In this document: one piece after another, positions 1 to 8,823 of the stretch | How positions within the stretch are numbered: position 1 is the first letter of the stretch | Layout of the letters: every line of letters begins with the position of its first letter | Assembly: GCF_005405345.1 (NCBI RefSeq) | Contig: NZ_BJDW01000011.1 | Span: 33,188-97,187, forward strand | DNA length: 64,000 bases | Reading direction: 5' to 3' | Source: Enterococcus viikkiensis | GTDB lineage: Bacteria; Bacillota; Bacilli; Lactobacillales; Enterococcaceae | Program-made: the position numbers and the translations under genes | The notes under the pieces: model-generated | The model's database searches: none | The model's input: the letters and a program-made list of their open reading frames with translations, nothing else | Told to the model about the DNA's origin: nothing

Positions 1-444
1 ATCCGTATTTTTGAAACCGACCTCTTTCATGGACAATAGATTAACCCGATCAATCGTGTAAGGCTCCCTTTTTTCTATTGACTCCAACATTTTATTATAA
101 ATATTTTCATCTCTGGAAGGGACGGTGAAAGTATCCACGACTGCCCATTGAAAATAATCAAAATAATCTTTTTTGGCCAGTGTTTTTTCCCGATAAATAT
201 CTAAGTAATCAGAAACAATCGTCTTTACTTTGCCGTCAGTTAATTCTCCTTGATACTCCTTTGAAAAATTCAGATTTCTTTCAATCGAACTGCGGCTGTC
301 TAAGGATGAGTGACTACCAGTCAATTGAGAATTAAAGAATTGGATATAAAATAGGGCAAAAAGACTCATTAGAACGATCATTCCCGCGCCAATAAATGAT
401 TTGTTTTTAAACATTTTGATAAACTCAAATTTAAGGATTCCCAT
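1..444 (-). CDS. ABC-2 type transporter permease, partial (3' end outside window)
   Basis: The reading frame starts with ATG at 444 and stays open to the window edge, giving 148 residues without a stop. The first residues (MGILKFEFIKMF) resemble the cytoplasmic start of ABC-2 permeases. One hydrophobic segment (about residues 18-36) is followed by a soluble region, which is how many ABC-2 permeases with a large extracellular loop after TM1 begin. The start codon overlaps the stop of the ATPase gene by one base (TAATG), so the two are probably translationally coupled and form one exporter. The substrate is unknown. The rest of the protein lies outside the window, so the permease call rests on context and the N-terminal pattern. 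Confidence 0.7.
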   Translation of the reverse strand, partial: MGILKFEFIKMFKNKSFIGAGMIVLMSLFALFYIQFFNSQLTGSHSSLDSRSSIERNLNFSKEYQGELTDGKVKTIVSDYLDIYREKTLAKKDYFDYFQWAVVDTFTVPSRDENIYNKMLESIEKREPYTIDRVNLLSMKEVGFKNTD

Positions 445-1316
445 TAATTTCCCTCCTCCTTACGAAAATAATAGAGGTATAGATCTTCCAAACTAGCTTG
501 GACCGCGATCGCATTTTCAGCTGGTTTTTCAGCTGAGATGATTCGTAAGACAACCTGATCTCCCTCGTATTTTTGATTGCTGATGGGATAGCTTTCGTAA
601 AAGAAAGAGCTATCCGATTGGGTCGTTTTGACTTCCCAGACACTAGCTTGGACATTTGTTAATAATTTCTCGACGGTTCCCCGATCTTGGATTACGCCTT
701 GATTCAACACTAGCACCTCGTCCGAAATGTACTCCACATCAGAAACAATATGAGTCGATAAAAAAATGATTTTATTTTCCGATAATGAACTGATCAGATT
801 TCGAAAGCGAACCCGCTCTTTCGGATCTAAGCCCACAGTTGGTTCATCAAGAATCAGGACCTCTGGATCGTTGATCAGTGCTTGAGCGATCCCTAAGCGC
901 TGCTTCATTCCGCCAGAATATTTTTTGATTTCTTTGTTTTTTTCCTTTGCTAACCCTACTAAATCTAGTAATTCTTGACATCTGCGCTGAGCGACTTTTC
1001 CTCTTAATCCCTTTAACGCTGCGACGTAAAGCATAAATTTCAGTCCTGAAAACTCCGCGTAGTAACTAAAATCTTGAGGCAAAAAACCGAGAATTGAGCG
1101 AAAGCTTTCGCTATTTACTGAAATATCCTGATCGTTATAGGTTATCTCTCCTTCATCCGGCTTAATCACACCACAGATCACTCTGAATAAGGTCGTCTTG
1201 CCAGATCCATTTGCCCCAAGTAAACCATACACGCCAGGAGTCAACGTCAGATTGATAGTATCTAATGCTATTTTTCCGTCAAAACTTTTAGTAATCCCTT
1301 TAATTTTCAACTTCAT
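444..1316 (-). CDS. ABC transporter ATP-binding protein
   Basis: This 290-residue ATPase powers the exporter whose permease starts at its stop codon. It has a Walker A (GANGSGKT, about residues 34-41), Q-loop (LPQDF), signature (YSGGMKQRLGIAQAL), Walker B (VLILDEPTVGLD) and switch histidine (STHIVSD). The last 80 or so residues form the extra C-terminal domain common in BcrA/YxlF-like drug or peptide exporters. GGGAGG precedes the ATG. Its start lies 17 bases inside the end of the upstream membrane-protein gene, so it belongs to the sigma-factor operon. The family is certain; the substrate cannot be read from the sequence. Confidence 0.93.
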   Translation of the reverse strand: MKLKIKGITKSFDGKIALDTINLTLTPGVYGLLGANGSGKTTLFRVICGVIKPDEGEITYNDQDISVNSESFRSILGFLPQDFSYYAEFSGLKFMLYVAALKGLRGKVAQRRCQELLDLVGLAKEKNKEIKKYSGGMKQRLGIAQALINDPEVLILDEPTVGLDPKERVRFRNLISSLSENKIIFLSTHIVSDVEYISDEVLVLNQGVIQDRGTVEKLLTNVQASVWEVKTTQSDSSFFYESYPISNQKYEGDQVVLRIISAEKPAENAIAVQASLEDLYLYYFRKEEGN

Positions 1317-2025
1317 AAAATGATCCCTCCCGTGTGATCTCCAGCATTTTTTTTATTAATCCGATTAATCCTATCAGTGTTAAACTGTAGACGATCCCCC
1401 AATACAACAGCGGTACTTGATAAATATTAACCAGACTAGAAACGATGATCGCAGCTGCTACCAGAATCCCCGATGCACTCCACAGCACCATATTCGTTAG
1501 TCGATTCCTAAAGAGCGTAAAAACTGAAAACAATACAATACAAAAAACATTATATGGAGCTAGTAAAAACAGCGCGAATTGAAAAAATGAACCGGAAAAA
1601 AAGTGTCCCGCTGTGAGAGCTAAAAAGAAAATAAATAGCAAATCAAAGATACCAAAAGCCAGCAGTTTCATCGCCGTATGCTGCTTTAAATCATATTTAA
1701 AAGTCTGTTCCAGCTCCCACATTCTGGTTGTATAGCTTTTAAAAACTTCATCTGCAAAAAAGATCACTGAAAAAAGAACCAATCCAGTCAAGCCCTTCAA
1801 TACTAGCTCGAAGTCCATTCTTTTTGAGATCAAAACACCCAACGAAAGCCCGACTAAGACAAATTGCACACACCATAATTTCCAGCTGATAAATCGTATC
1901 GAAGAAAAAAACAAACGACTATACGAAACTTGCTTAACTTGATTCTCCAACATTTTTTTGGTGCCTTGAATGATAATCTTTTCGCGATTTGAGTATTCAT
2001 CCTTCGGTTTGATCTGTTTATTCAA
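1300..2025 (-). CDS. Multi-pass membrane protein of sigma-factor/ABC operon
   Basis: This 241-residue protein has a basic, polar N-terminus of about 45 residues and then about six hydrophobic segments. I do not recognise a family. The start is TTG at 2025: an AGGAGG sits 9 bases upstream, inside the end of the sigma-factor gene, and the genes overlap by 8 bases. It ends 17 bases inside the ATPase gene. A membrane protein placed right after an ECF sigma gene is often its anti-sigma factor, and the cytoplasmic N-terminus could bind sigma. It has no zinc-binding anti-sigma motif. It could equally be a second transporter subunit. Confidence 0.75.
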   Translation of the reverse strand: MNKQIKPKDEYSNREKIIIQGTKKMLENQVKQVSYSRLFFSSIRFISWKLWCVQFVLVGLSLGVLISKRMDFELVLKGLTGLVLFSVIFFADEVFKSYTTRMWELEQTFKYDLKQHTAMKLLAFGIFDLLFIFFLALTAGHFFSGSFFQFALFLLAPYNVFCIVLFSVFTLFRNRLTNMVLWSASGILVAAAIIVSSLVNIYQVPLLYWGIVYSLTLIGLIGLIKKMLEITREGSFYEVEN

Positions 2026-2572
2026 AAGAAATGTCCTCCTTTTCCAGTTCTTGTTTCATTTTTACTAAGCCTTGATAAATTCGAGATTGAGCCGTCGCTA
2101 CACTGGCATTGGTAATCTTGGCAATTTCCTTCACCTTCAACTCATGGTAGTACTTTAATATGACAGCTTCTCGTTGGTATTCCGGCAAATGATCCAATGC
2201 CTGCTGAATCAGCTGGGCTTTGTCACCTAAGATCATCGGTTCATTGGTTTGGTCGTTTGGCAATAAATCATAAGCTTCATCAAAACTAAATTCATCTAAT
2301 TTGTGCCGCTTGCTAAAGTTATTGCAAGTATTCACGGCCACTGTGTATAGATAATTGAAAAAGCTACCTGAGAACTGATAAGAATCAATCTTACTGATCA
2401 CTTTCATAAAGGTGTCTTGCGTCAGATCCTCTGCTAGCACATGATTACCAAAAAAGCGCCGCTTGCAATACTGATAAATTGGGTCATAATATTTCTCAAC
2501 TAGCTGCTCCCATGCTTCCACGTCTCCTCTTTTGATTCTTAGGACAATTAGATAATCTTTGATTCTTCTCAC
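2018..2572 (-). CDS. ECF-type RNA polymerase sigma factor
   Basis: This is an extracytoplasmic-function sigma-70 factor of about 184 residues. Region 2 is seen in AEDLTQDTFMKVISKID followed by the aromatic SFFNYLYTVAVNTC stretch. Region 4 is seen in AVILKYYHELKVKEIA and ASVATAQSRIYQGLVKMK, the helix-turn-helix that reads the -35 element. Two GTG starts are possible. The one at 2602 would lie only about 7 bases after the transcription start implied by the TATAAT at 2616-2621. The one at 2572 gives the usual compact N-terminus (RRIKDYLIVLRIKRGD), so I prefer it, although its ribosome site is weak. It leads an overlapping operon with a membrane protein and an ABC exporter, which it probably controls. 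Confidence 0.88.
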   Translation of the reverse strand: MRRIKDYLIVLRIKRGDVEAWEQLVEKYYDPIYQYCKRRFFGNHVLAEDLTQDTFMKVISKIDSYQFSGSFFNYLYTVAVNTCNNFSKRHKLDEFSFDEAYDLLPNDQTNEPMILGDKAQLIQQALDHLPEYQREAVILKYYHELKVKEIAKITNASVATAQSRIYQGLVKMKQELEKEDISFE

Positions 2573-2615
2573 CCGCTTACTTTTCCACTTTTTACAACAC
2601 ACTAAAACTCACTCT

Positions 2616-2621
2616 ATTATA
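2616..2621 (-). promoter_or_regulatory. -10 element (TATAAT) upstream of ECF sigma gene
   Basis: A perfect TATAAT on the minus strand lies upstream of the sigma gene. I see no good TTGACA box at 17 bases. The spacing region contains TCAAC, loosely like the AAC core of ECF -35 elements, so autoregulation is possible but unproven. Confidence 0.4.
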
Positions 2622-2794
2622 AGCTTAATTCTTTGTTGATTTTCTTAAACACTCAAGAAAAAAAGCAGAGAATATTCGTTGCATTTCTTGGTTACTCCTT
2701 TCTGAATTATTTGTTCTTTCACTATGGATTAACAACGGAAAGAAGAAAATAATTTAAAGATTAGAAAAATCTAATGAAGTTATTCTAAATAAAG

Positions 2795-2834
2795 AAGACG
2801 TTAAAAATGGACAACGGCCCAATTTTAACGTCTT
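2795..2834 (-). terminator. Hairpin terminator after beta-glucosidase gene
   Basis: A perfect 12-bp stem (AAGACGTTAAAA at 2795-2806 with its complement at 2823-2834) lies 20 bp beyond the stop of the GH1 gene. The T-tract is short. Confidence 0.65.
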
Positions 2835-2853
2835 TCTACATTTATTATTGTAT

Positions 2854-4272
2854 TTATTTAAATTCTTCTACATTTGATAGAGACAACAAACGCTCGTCTA
2901 CGAGTGAGCGATACCAATAAGCAGATTTTTTTAGACTTCGTGTTCGTTTTTCGTCTAACTCAATTCGTACCAAACCGTACCTATTTTTAAACGCATTCAT
3001 CGGGGAAACACAATCTGTAAATGCCCATAGCATATAGCCTTCGCAAGTTGATCCGTCTTCAATCCCACGAAGCAACTGATACAGATGCTTTGAAATATAC
3101 TCTATGCGATAATCGTCTTGCACGATGCCATCTTTATTTTTATACCGTTCCTCTTGTTCCCTTCCCATCCCATTCTCTGTGATCAGCCAAGGGATTGGGG
3201 GATAATTGGTCTTTAAGTACATTGATATATCGTACATGATTTCTGGATATATTTCCCATCCTCGGGAATTATTCATTTGTTTTCCAGGTAAATCAAATGA
3301 TTCATAATAGCGTTCAGGATGGAATGGTGTTTCCTCATTCCATTGATAACGTGGGGCGCGAACACGTTTTGGATAGTACTGATTGATTCCTAAAAAATCG
3401 ACTGTATTTGCTTTAATTGTCGCTAACTCTTTTTCTGTTGGATCAAAATAAATATCATGCTTTTGGCATAGTGCGATCAACTCTTTAGAATAAACACCTG
3501 TGATCATTGGATCAAAAAAGACTTTATTGAAAAATAAATCATAGATTTCCGCAGCTTTCTGATCTTCTGCCGAGCTTGATCGTGGATAAACCATTTCTGG
3601 ATTCAAGATACAACCGATTCGTCCTGGCAAATCGAGCTGATGGTAGACTTCAACGGCTCTGGCAGTTGCCAACGCTTTATGGTAATTCCAGAGCATCCAT
3701 TTTTTTGTATTTTGCTCATGCGGCCACCGTAACGCATCTAAGTAACAACGCGTCTGTACGACGATCGGTTCATTGAAGGTAAACCAGTGTTTCACTCGAT
3801 CACCATAGCGTTCAAAAGCTATCTTGGCATACTTTACATACAATTCTAGGACTTTCTTAGAGGACCAACCATCATATTTATCCATCAAATATTTGGGAAC
3901 TTCGTAATGTTCCAAACAAATCATTGGCTCAACACCAGCTTGGATTTGTTCATTGATCATATCATCAATATGTTTCGCATACTCTTCATCAACGTTCAAT
4001 TCTTCGTAATCAGTGAAAAAACGTGACCAATTGATGGATGTTCGATAATGAGTTAAGTGAATCTCCTTCATCAATGCGATATCCTGAGTATAATTTTCAT
4101 AGAAATTGGTTGCGACAGCTGGTCCATATCCTTCATGCCAAACAAATTTCTCATTTTTATACCAACTATCAATAAAGGAATCTTGACCTTCTTTTTTTCC
4201 CTTCCACCCTTCAGTCTGCCAAGCAGAAGACGCGGCTCCTATCACAAAATTCTCTGGAATAGCTATTTTCAT
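2854..4272 (-). CDS. 6-phospho-beta-glucosidase, glycoside hydrolase family 1
   Basis: This 472-residue cytoplasmic hydrolase cleaves phosphorylated beta-glucosides brought in by a PTS. The acid/base glutamate is in TFNEP (E168) and the nucleophile in ITENG (E366). The C-terminal LKKSAYWY resembles the phosphate-binding KKSFxWY motif of 6-phospho enzymes. The start is ATG at 4272, with AGGAGG directly upstream; an ATG 24 bases earlier has no such site. It lies 16 bp after the stop of a PTS EIIC gene, so uptake and hydrolysis are one operon. The motif normally LxHxDLP reads LEHYEVP (about 120-126), which suggests a divergent substrate. The exact sugar is unknown. Confidence 0.92.
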   Translation of the reverse strand: MKIAIPENFVIGAASSAWQTEGWKGKKEGQDSFIDSWYKNEKFVWHEGYGPAVATNFYENYTQDIALMKEIHLTHYRTSINWSRFFTDYEELNVDEEYAKHIDDMINEQIQAGVEPMICLEHYEVPKYLMDKYDGWSSKKVLELYVKYAKIAFERYGDRVKHWFTFNEPIVVQTRCYLDALRWPHEQNTKKWMLWNYHKALATARAVEVYHQLDLPGRIGCILNPEMVYPRSSSAEDQKAAEIYDLFFNKVFFDPMITGVYSKELIALCQKHDIYFDPTEKELATIKANTVDFLGINQYYPKRVRAPRYQWNEETPFHPERYYESFDLPGKQMNNSRGWEIYPEIMYDISMYLKTNYPPIPWLITENGMGREQEERYKNKDGIVQDDYRIEYISKHLYQLLRGIEDGSTCEGYMLWAFTDCVSPMNAFKNRYGLVRIELDEKRTRSLKKSAYWYRSLVDERLLSLSNVEEFK

Positions 4273-4288
4273 TATTATCCTCCTAAAA

Positions 4289-5599
4289 TTAAGCAACCTC
4301 GTTTGTTGCGCGATTTGAAACTTTTACAAATGGTAAATAAATCAAAATTGAAACAATGATACAAACGATTTGCGTAATCACAGCTCCTATGTCCCCCGCG
4401 GTCGCTAAGTATGCATTTACGATCGGCGGCATCGGCCATGGCACCATGACGACGGCCTTTGCAGCAAATCCTAATGACGTTGCAATATAGCCGATCGTTC
4501 CGGTAATCAAAGGAGTAAGGATGAATGGAATGGCCAAAATTGGATTGAGCATAATCGGCATTCCAAAAATAACCGGTTCATTGATGTTAAAAAGGCCTGG
4601 TGCAAATGACAGCTTGGTAATTTCCCGCATATCGTCCCTTTTTCCGACAAGAAAAATCGCAATCAAAAGTCCGATTGTAACACCTGATCCTCCCATACTC
4701 ATATACATATCCCAAAAAGGCATGGTAATAATATTGGGAATCTCTTTTCCTGCTTCAAATGCCTCAGTGTTCACTGCAATAGCTGCTAACAGTAAGGGTT
4801 CGCGAACCGGCTTGACCATTTGATTTCCATGGATACCGATCACCCAAAAAACTTGAGCAATGAACATTAACAATAAGATTCCGGGAAGTCCTTGGACGAT
4901 CCCTTCTAACGGACGTTGAACAATATTGTAAATAATATCATAGGCGTACATGCCGGTTAATGCTTTGATAATAAAGCCAACCGTCGTAATAATAGAAACT
5001 GTCAAGATTGTTGGGAACAAAGCCGAAAAACTTTCAGACACATTGGACGGCACAGTATCCGGCATTTTTAATTTCAGACGCTCTTGCCTACCCAGCCAGC
5101 AATAAAGCTCAATAGATGCAATCGCAACGAACATCCCTAAGAAAAGCCCTTTAGTATCGGTATATTGCTTAGCTAAAACATTCTCAGCAATAACCTTAAC
5201 ATTTTCCGTATTTACAAATTCATAGACGAAAGGGTTAACTGATAGATAACTCATTACTGCAATAATACCGGGAAATATGCCTTTTACATGATTTAACTTG
5301 GCTAACTCGATACCGATCAAAAATACTGCGTAAATGGTCAAAAAGCTCAAAGTCACATAACTAATTGCCGATGAGATTGGTTTGAGTTCAGCAAGAAAGC
5401 TCAATGCCGATATCTTGGCTAAACCATTTTCATTATCGAAAACCATCGCTGAAAATAAGGTGCCAAATGCTCCTGTGATGATGACTGGTATCAGCGATGC
5501 GAAAGCGTTCTTAATAACCATAATGTAACGAAGTGAATTGACTTTTGTCGCAAATCTTCCAAGAACATCAGTCAGTTTACCCATGAATCCATTATTCAT
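4289..5599 (-). CDS. PTS permease EIIC, lactose/cellobiose family
   Basis: This 436-residue membrane component of a phosphotransferase system imports a beta-glucoside-type sugar while it is phosphorylated. It has about ten hydrophobic segments, and the typical FNINEPVIFGMPIMLNP motif (about residues 336-352) marks the CelB/LicC family. AGAGGAGGAG precedes the ATG. It is the first gene of a two-gene operon with the GH1 hydrolase. No EIIA or EIIB gene lies nearby, so it must borrow these from another locus. It diverges from a GntR regulator that probably represses it. Cellobiose, gentiobiose or an aryl-glucoside are all possible substrates. Confidence 0.93.
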   Translation of the reverse strand: MNNGFMGKLTDVLGRFATKVNSLRYIMVIKNAFASLIPVIITGAFGTLFSAMVFDNENGLAKISALSFLAELKPISSAISYVTLSFLTIYAVFLIGIELAKLNHVKGIFPGIIAVMSYLSVNPFVYEFVNTENVKVIAENVLAKQYTDTKGLFLGMFVAIASIELYCWLGRQERLKLKMPDTVPSNVSESFSALFPTILTVSIITTVGFIIKALTGMYAYDIIYNIVQRPLEGIVQGLPGILLLMFIAQVFWVIGIHGNQMVKPVREPLLLAAIAVNTEAFEAGKEIPNIITMPFWDMYMSMGGSGVTIGLLIAIFLVGKRDDMREITKLSFAPGLFNINEPVIFGMPIMLNPILAIPFILTPLITGTIGYIATSLGFAAKAVVMVPWPMPPIVNAYLATAGDIGAVITQIVCIIVSILIYLPFVKVSNRATNEVA

Positions 5600-5637
5600 A
5601 ATACTCCTCCTCTTAAATCAAATAAGCTGCTAACACT

Positions 5638-5776
5638 AGTTTCCAAATATGATATAATTCTTATACAAATTGCTTATAACCACAGATAAAACCTTTTCAG
5701 CAACCGGTTATATTGCTAATTTAAAACAATTTATAGAATTTGTAAACCTGACTGAATTTTTCAACAAAAATTGGAA
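5638..5776. promoter_or_regulatory. Divergent control region with mirrored TTGGAAACT boxes
   Basis: Between the PTS and GntR genes, TTGGAAACT occurs at 5768-5776 on the plus strand and at 5638-5646 on the minus strand, one copy near each gene. A partial palindrome (AATTTGTATAAGAATT on the minus strand, near 5660-5680) lies between them. These are candidate operators of the GntR protein; the assignment is inference. Confidence 0.35.
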
Positions 5777-5821
5777 ACTTTGACCTTTTCAAATTTTTTA
5801 ACTGATAAGGAGAATAAAAAA

Positions 5822-6547
5822 ATGGCCTATTATCAAGAAATCGCAAGCGATTTGAAGAAAAAGATTATTGATGGCATCTATCCTAAGGAAACTCGCTTAC
5901 CCAATCAGGCAGACTTAGCTGAAATATATGGCACTAGCCGCGTCACTATCCAAAAAGCCCTAAAACATTTACAGATTGAAGGATTCATCGAAAGCAGACA
6001 AGGTTCAGGCTCTTATGTAAAAGGTCCTGAATCCCTCTATGATTATGACGCCAGTATTTATGGTGGTATGACCAAAAAATTGGGACATCTGGGACAACTC
6101 GATAGTAAAATTATTTCTTTTAGCGTTGGATTTCCTAATGAAAAGGAACAAGAAAAGCTTAGAATTAATAAAAATGAACCTATTTATGATATTATTCGCC
6201 TTCGAATGTTAGATGGCGAACCGTTAGCGCTAGAGTATACAATCATGCCTGTCTTGTTAATTCCAAGACTTACTGAAGAAATCCTAAAAAAATCTATTTA
6301 TCAATATATTCAAGAAAAACTCCATTTGAATTTTGGTCAATCGCATCGCCGAATCAAAGCCGATAAACCCGATCACTACGATGTTGAATATCTCGAATGT
6401 CAAAAAGACGATCCCGTGTTGGAGATTGAACAGACCGTCTATTTAGAAAATGATCTACCCTTTGAATATTCACAGACTCGTCACCGCTATGACAAAGGAG
6501 ATATCACTGTCGTAAATAAATCCAGTAGACATAATTATCAGTTGTAA
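5822..6547 (+). CDS. GntR family regulator with UTRA ligand-binding domain
   Basis: This 241-residue regulator has an N-terminal winged helix (MAYYQEIASDLKKKI to about 70, with TRLPNQADLAEIYGTSRVTIQKAL) and a C-terminal UTRA domain (about 90-235, with EPLALEYTIMP and YFLVENDLPFEYSQTRHRYD-like features). HutC/FrlR-type proteins of this build sense sugar phosphates or related small molecules. The start is ATG at 5822, with AAGGAG upstream; an earlier in-frame ATG at 5771 has no ribosome site. It diverges from the PTS-GH1 operon and probably represses it until the phosphorylated sugar binds. Confidence 0.92.
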   Translation: MAYYQEIASDLKKKIIDGIYPKETRLPNQADLAEIYGTSRVTIQKALKHLQIEGFIESRQGSGSYVKGPESLYDYDASIYGGMTKKLGHLGQLDSKIISFSVGFPNEKEQEKLRINKNEPIYDIIRLRMLDGEPLALEYTIMPVLLIPRLTEEILKKSIYQYIQEKLHLNFGQSHRRIKADKPDHYDVEYLECQKDDPVLEIEQTVYLENDLPFEYSQTRHRYDKGDITVVNKSSRHNYQL

Positions 6548-6585
6548 AGATTTTTCTTAACAACTTGGTTTCTGCAGCAAAAAAA

Positions 6586-6632
6586 CTGTCTTCTTGCTTA
6601 GTTCGCATGAAAGACAGATCTTCTTATTTTTT
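6586..6632 (+). terminator. Terminator after GntR gene
   Basis: CTGTCTT (6586-6592) pairs with AAGACAG (6611-6617), and a T-rich run follows (6621-6632). It lies about 40 bp past the GntR stop. Confidence 0.65.
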
Positions 6633-6655
6633 GACTATTATTTTAATGATAAACA

Positions 6656-6965
6656 TTACTGGTTCGATTGTTCTATCAATTCTAAGATGACTCCGTTTGG
6701 CAATTCCAGCCAGTTCATCCCTTTTGACAATCCTTTAAGATTAAAAAACATGCATCTTTTTTAAAATCGTTGGTACATATCGGACGGCAATGCCAATGTG
6801 AGCCATCCGGCTTTGGCTATTTCTTTGTTCATGAATAAGCTGAATAACCCCATCTAACCAAAGTTGTTTTAGTTCTCCTTTGATTTCTTGGCGCTTCTGC
6901 TTCTGTGATACCACCGGTCAATAGAACCGTTATGATTTGATCGAATGGATCGCCACACAAAGCTG
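6656..6965 (-). pseudogene. Decayed VOC/glyoxalase-like gene fragment
   Basis: The minus strand holds broken coding stretches in different frames. One reads LKQLWLDGVIQLIHEQ then MAHIGIAVRYVPTILKK, which resembles the start of a vicinal-oxygen-chelate domain. A second, after a stop and frame change, reads KGLSKGMNWLELPNGVILEL before TAA at 6656-6658, which resembles the end of such a domain. Further upstream, DPFDQIITVLLTGGITEAEA appears in yet another frame. At least one stop and two frame changes interrupt it, so it is a remnant. The family call is by eye. Confidence 0.5.
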
Positions 6966-7052
6966 AAGTAAAGAAGTCATCTCTTCTTTACAGATCACTC
7001 GTGTTTCGTTATAATCTGGGAATTGATCACTACTTGAAAGAAGGATTTAAAA

Positions 7053-7613
7053 ATGAAACTGATCGAATACGGATTATTGCTGTTTCTAGCATTTCGTTTG
7101 TCGATGCATGCGTTTGAATTTAAAAAAAGCTCACGCCTAGAATTATTGAGTATTCCCGTCTACTCACTGATCATGTTCTTAGTGACTATGACTTGGACGC
7201 AAGAAAACCTTATTACCGCGATTATTTTGATCTTAGTCGCTGGTTGGATTGGTTGGTTTCAAGCGTCAAAATCAGAGATCAAAGTCACAGAAGAACTCGA
7301 TCGCTATCAACGCCCGATTATCCTGATTAAAAAGGGGCTGCCTTACCTCTTAGGCTGGCTAGCGATTTTTATTTTAGGGATCGTGATGCATGGGCTTCAT
7401 CACTCAGCTATTACGGTTAGTGCTATTTTTTCTGAATTTGGTCATGAACTCTTAAAAGACATCTCACTTTTCAGTCGCTTCAATAGTAAAGATAGTTGGT
7501 ATATCTGGGCAATTTCTGGTGTTTCCAGCATGACCTTCACCTATTGTCTTGAACAGAAGGAAGACAGACTAAAAGAAATCTTGCATCAAAAGCCAAAAAG
7601 ACGACAAAAATAA
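7053..7613 (+). CDS. Hypothetical membrane protein, four to five TM segments
   Basis: I do not recognise this 186-residue protein. It has hydrophobic segments at about residues 5-16, 28-45, 54-68, 95-112 and a weaker one near 150-163, and a basic tail (KPKRRQK). AAGAAGGATT lies upstream of the ATG. A charged stretch near 70-90 (KSEIKVTEELDRYQRP) is probably cytoplasmic. It stands alone, convergent with the aldo/keto reductase gene across a shared terminator. Nothing nearby hints at its role. Confidence 0.7.
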   Translation: MKLIEYGLLLFLAFRLSMHAFEFKKSSRLELLSIPVYSLIMFLVTMTWTQENLITAIILILVAGWIGWFQASKSEIKVTEELDRYQRPIILIKKGLPYLLGWLAIFILGIVMHGLHHSAITVSAIFSEFGHELLKDISLFSRFNSKDSWYIWAISGVSSMTFTYCLEQKEDRLKEILHQKPKRRQK

Positions 7614-7658
7614 AGCAGCTTATCAGAAATCGTCCAATGACGTCTGATAAGCTGCTTT
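7612..7658. terminator. Bidirectional terminator between convergent genes
   Basis: A perfect 16-bp stem (7612-7627 with 7643-7658), AAAGCAGCTTATCAGA and its complement, starts inside the stop codon of the plus-strand gene and is 11 bp from the reductase stop. Its A and T ends serve both strands. Confidence 0.85.
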
Positions 7659-7669
7659 CTCTTTATTCA

Positions 7670-8668
7670 TTATTTCTTCTTTGCTAAGATCCGATCGATT
7701 GCTGCTAATTCATCGGCAGTAAATTCCAAGTTATCCAGTGCTTTGATATTATTTTCCAACTGACTTAACTTAGACGCACCAACTAAAACACTAATGACGG
7801 CTTTTTGCTGTTGATTCCAAGCAATCGCCATTTGGGCTAAAGACTGTCCCCGTTTTTGTGCAATCTCATTTAATTCACGGACGATCGACAACGTTCCTTC
7901 AACATTTTCTTCATTCAAGAATTGAATCTCTGAACGATGGGCCCGAGAATCTTCTGGGATGCCGTCTAAATAACGATCTGTCAACAAGCCTTGAGCCAAA
8001 GGACTGAAAACAATCGCACCAAGTTTTTCTTCTTCTAATACGTCAGTCAAGCCATCTTCAATCCAACGATCAAACATATTATAACGCGGCTGATGGATAA
8101 TGAACGGTGTTTTTAATTCCTTGAAGATTTTCGAGATTTCAGCTGTCCGCTGTGCATCGTAATTTGAAATCCCAATGTATAACGCTTTGCCTTGACGCAC
8201 CAGCAAATCCAAAGCTCCCGCCGTTTCTTCTAACGGTGTATCATAATCTGGACGGTGATGATAAAAAATATCCACGTATTCCAAGCCCATCCGTTTCAGA
8301 CTTTGATCGCAACTGGCGATAATATTTTTCTTTGAACCCCATTCGCCATAAGGCCCCGGCCACATATAATAACCTGCTTTGGAAGAAATAATCAATTCAT
8401 CGCGATACGGTTTCAAATCTTGTGCCATGATCCGACCAAAATTTTCTTCCGCGGCTCCGGCGGGCGGACCATAATTATTCGCCAAATCAATGTGAGTAAT
8501 CCCACGATCAAAGGCTCCTAAAACAATCTCCCGTTGTTTTTCAAAATAATCGTATCCGCCAAAATTATTCCACAATCCTAGAGAAATTGCTGGTAATTTT
8601 AAGCCAGAATTCCCTACACGGTTGTACTTCATTGTTTCATATCTTTTTTCATCTGCTACGTACATCAT
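7670..8668 (-). CDS. Aldo/keto reductase, YghZ/Gpr type
   Basis: This 332-residue cytosolic NADPH-dependent oxidoreductase has the (beta/alpha)8 fold. The catalytic tetrad is visible: D and Y in HIDLANNYG (about 55-63), K in ISSKAGYYMW and H in DIFYHHRPD. The GYYMWPGPYGEWGSKK stretch is typical of the YghZ group (L-glyceraldehyde 3-phosphate reductase, methylglyoxal detoxification). Two adjacent ATGs (8668, 8665) follow AGAAGGG. It is a single-gene unit ending at a shared terminator. Substrate use in this strain is inferred from the family only. Confidence 0.92.
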   Translation of the reverse strand: MMYVADEKRYETMKYNRVGNSGLKLPAISLGLWNNFGGYDYFEKQREIVLGAFDRGITHIDLANNYGPPAGAAEENFGRIMAQDLKPYRDELIISSKAGYYMWPGPYGEWGSKKNIIASCDQSLKRMGLEYVDIFYHHRPDYDTPLEETAGALDLLVRQGKALYIGISNYDAQRTAEISKIFKELKTPFIIHQPRYNMFDRWIEDGLTDVLEEEKLGAIVFSPLAQGLLTDRYLDGIPEDSRAHRSEIQFLNEENVEGTLSIVRELNEIAQKRGQSLAQMAIAWNQQQKAVISVLVGASKLSQLENNIKALDNLEFTADELAAIDRILAKKK

Positions 8669-8823
8669 AACCCTTCTCTCTTATCAGTTTTTACTTTAAA
8701 AGGTGAAATGAGAACCCTTTCTTAAGTTTACAACCGATTCCTTTTTCAAACAAGCGTTAGTCCCTTAGAAAAAAGTTCATCTCAGAATTTTATGTCCATT
8801 ACAGATTGATTCGGTGCTTAAAA

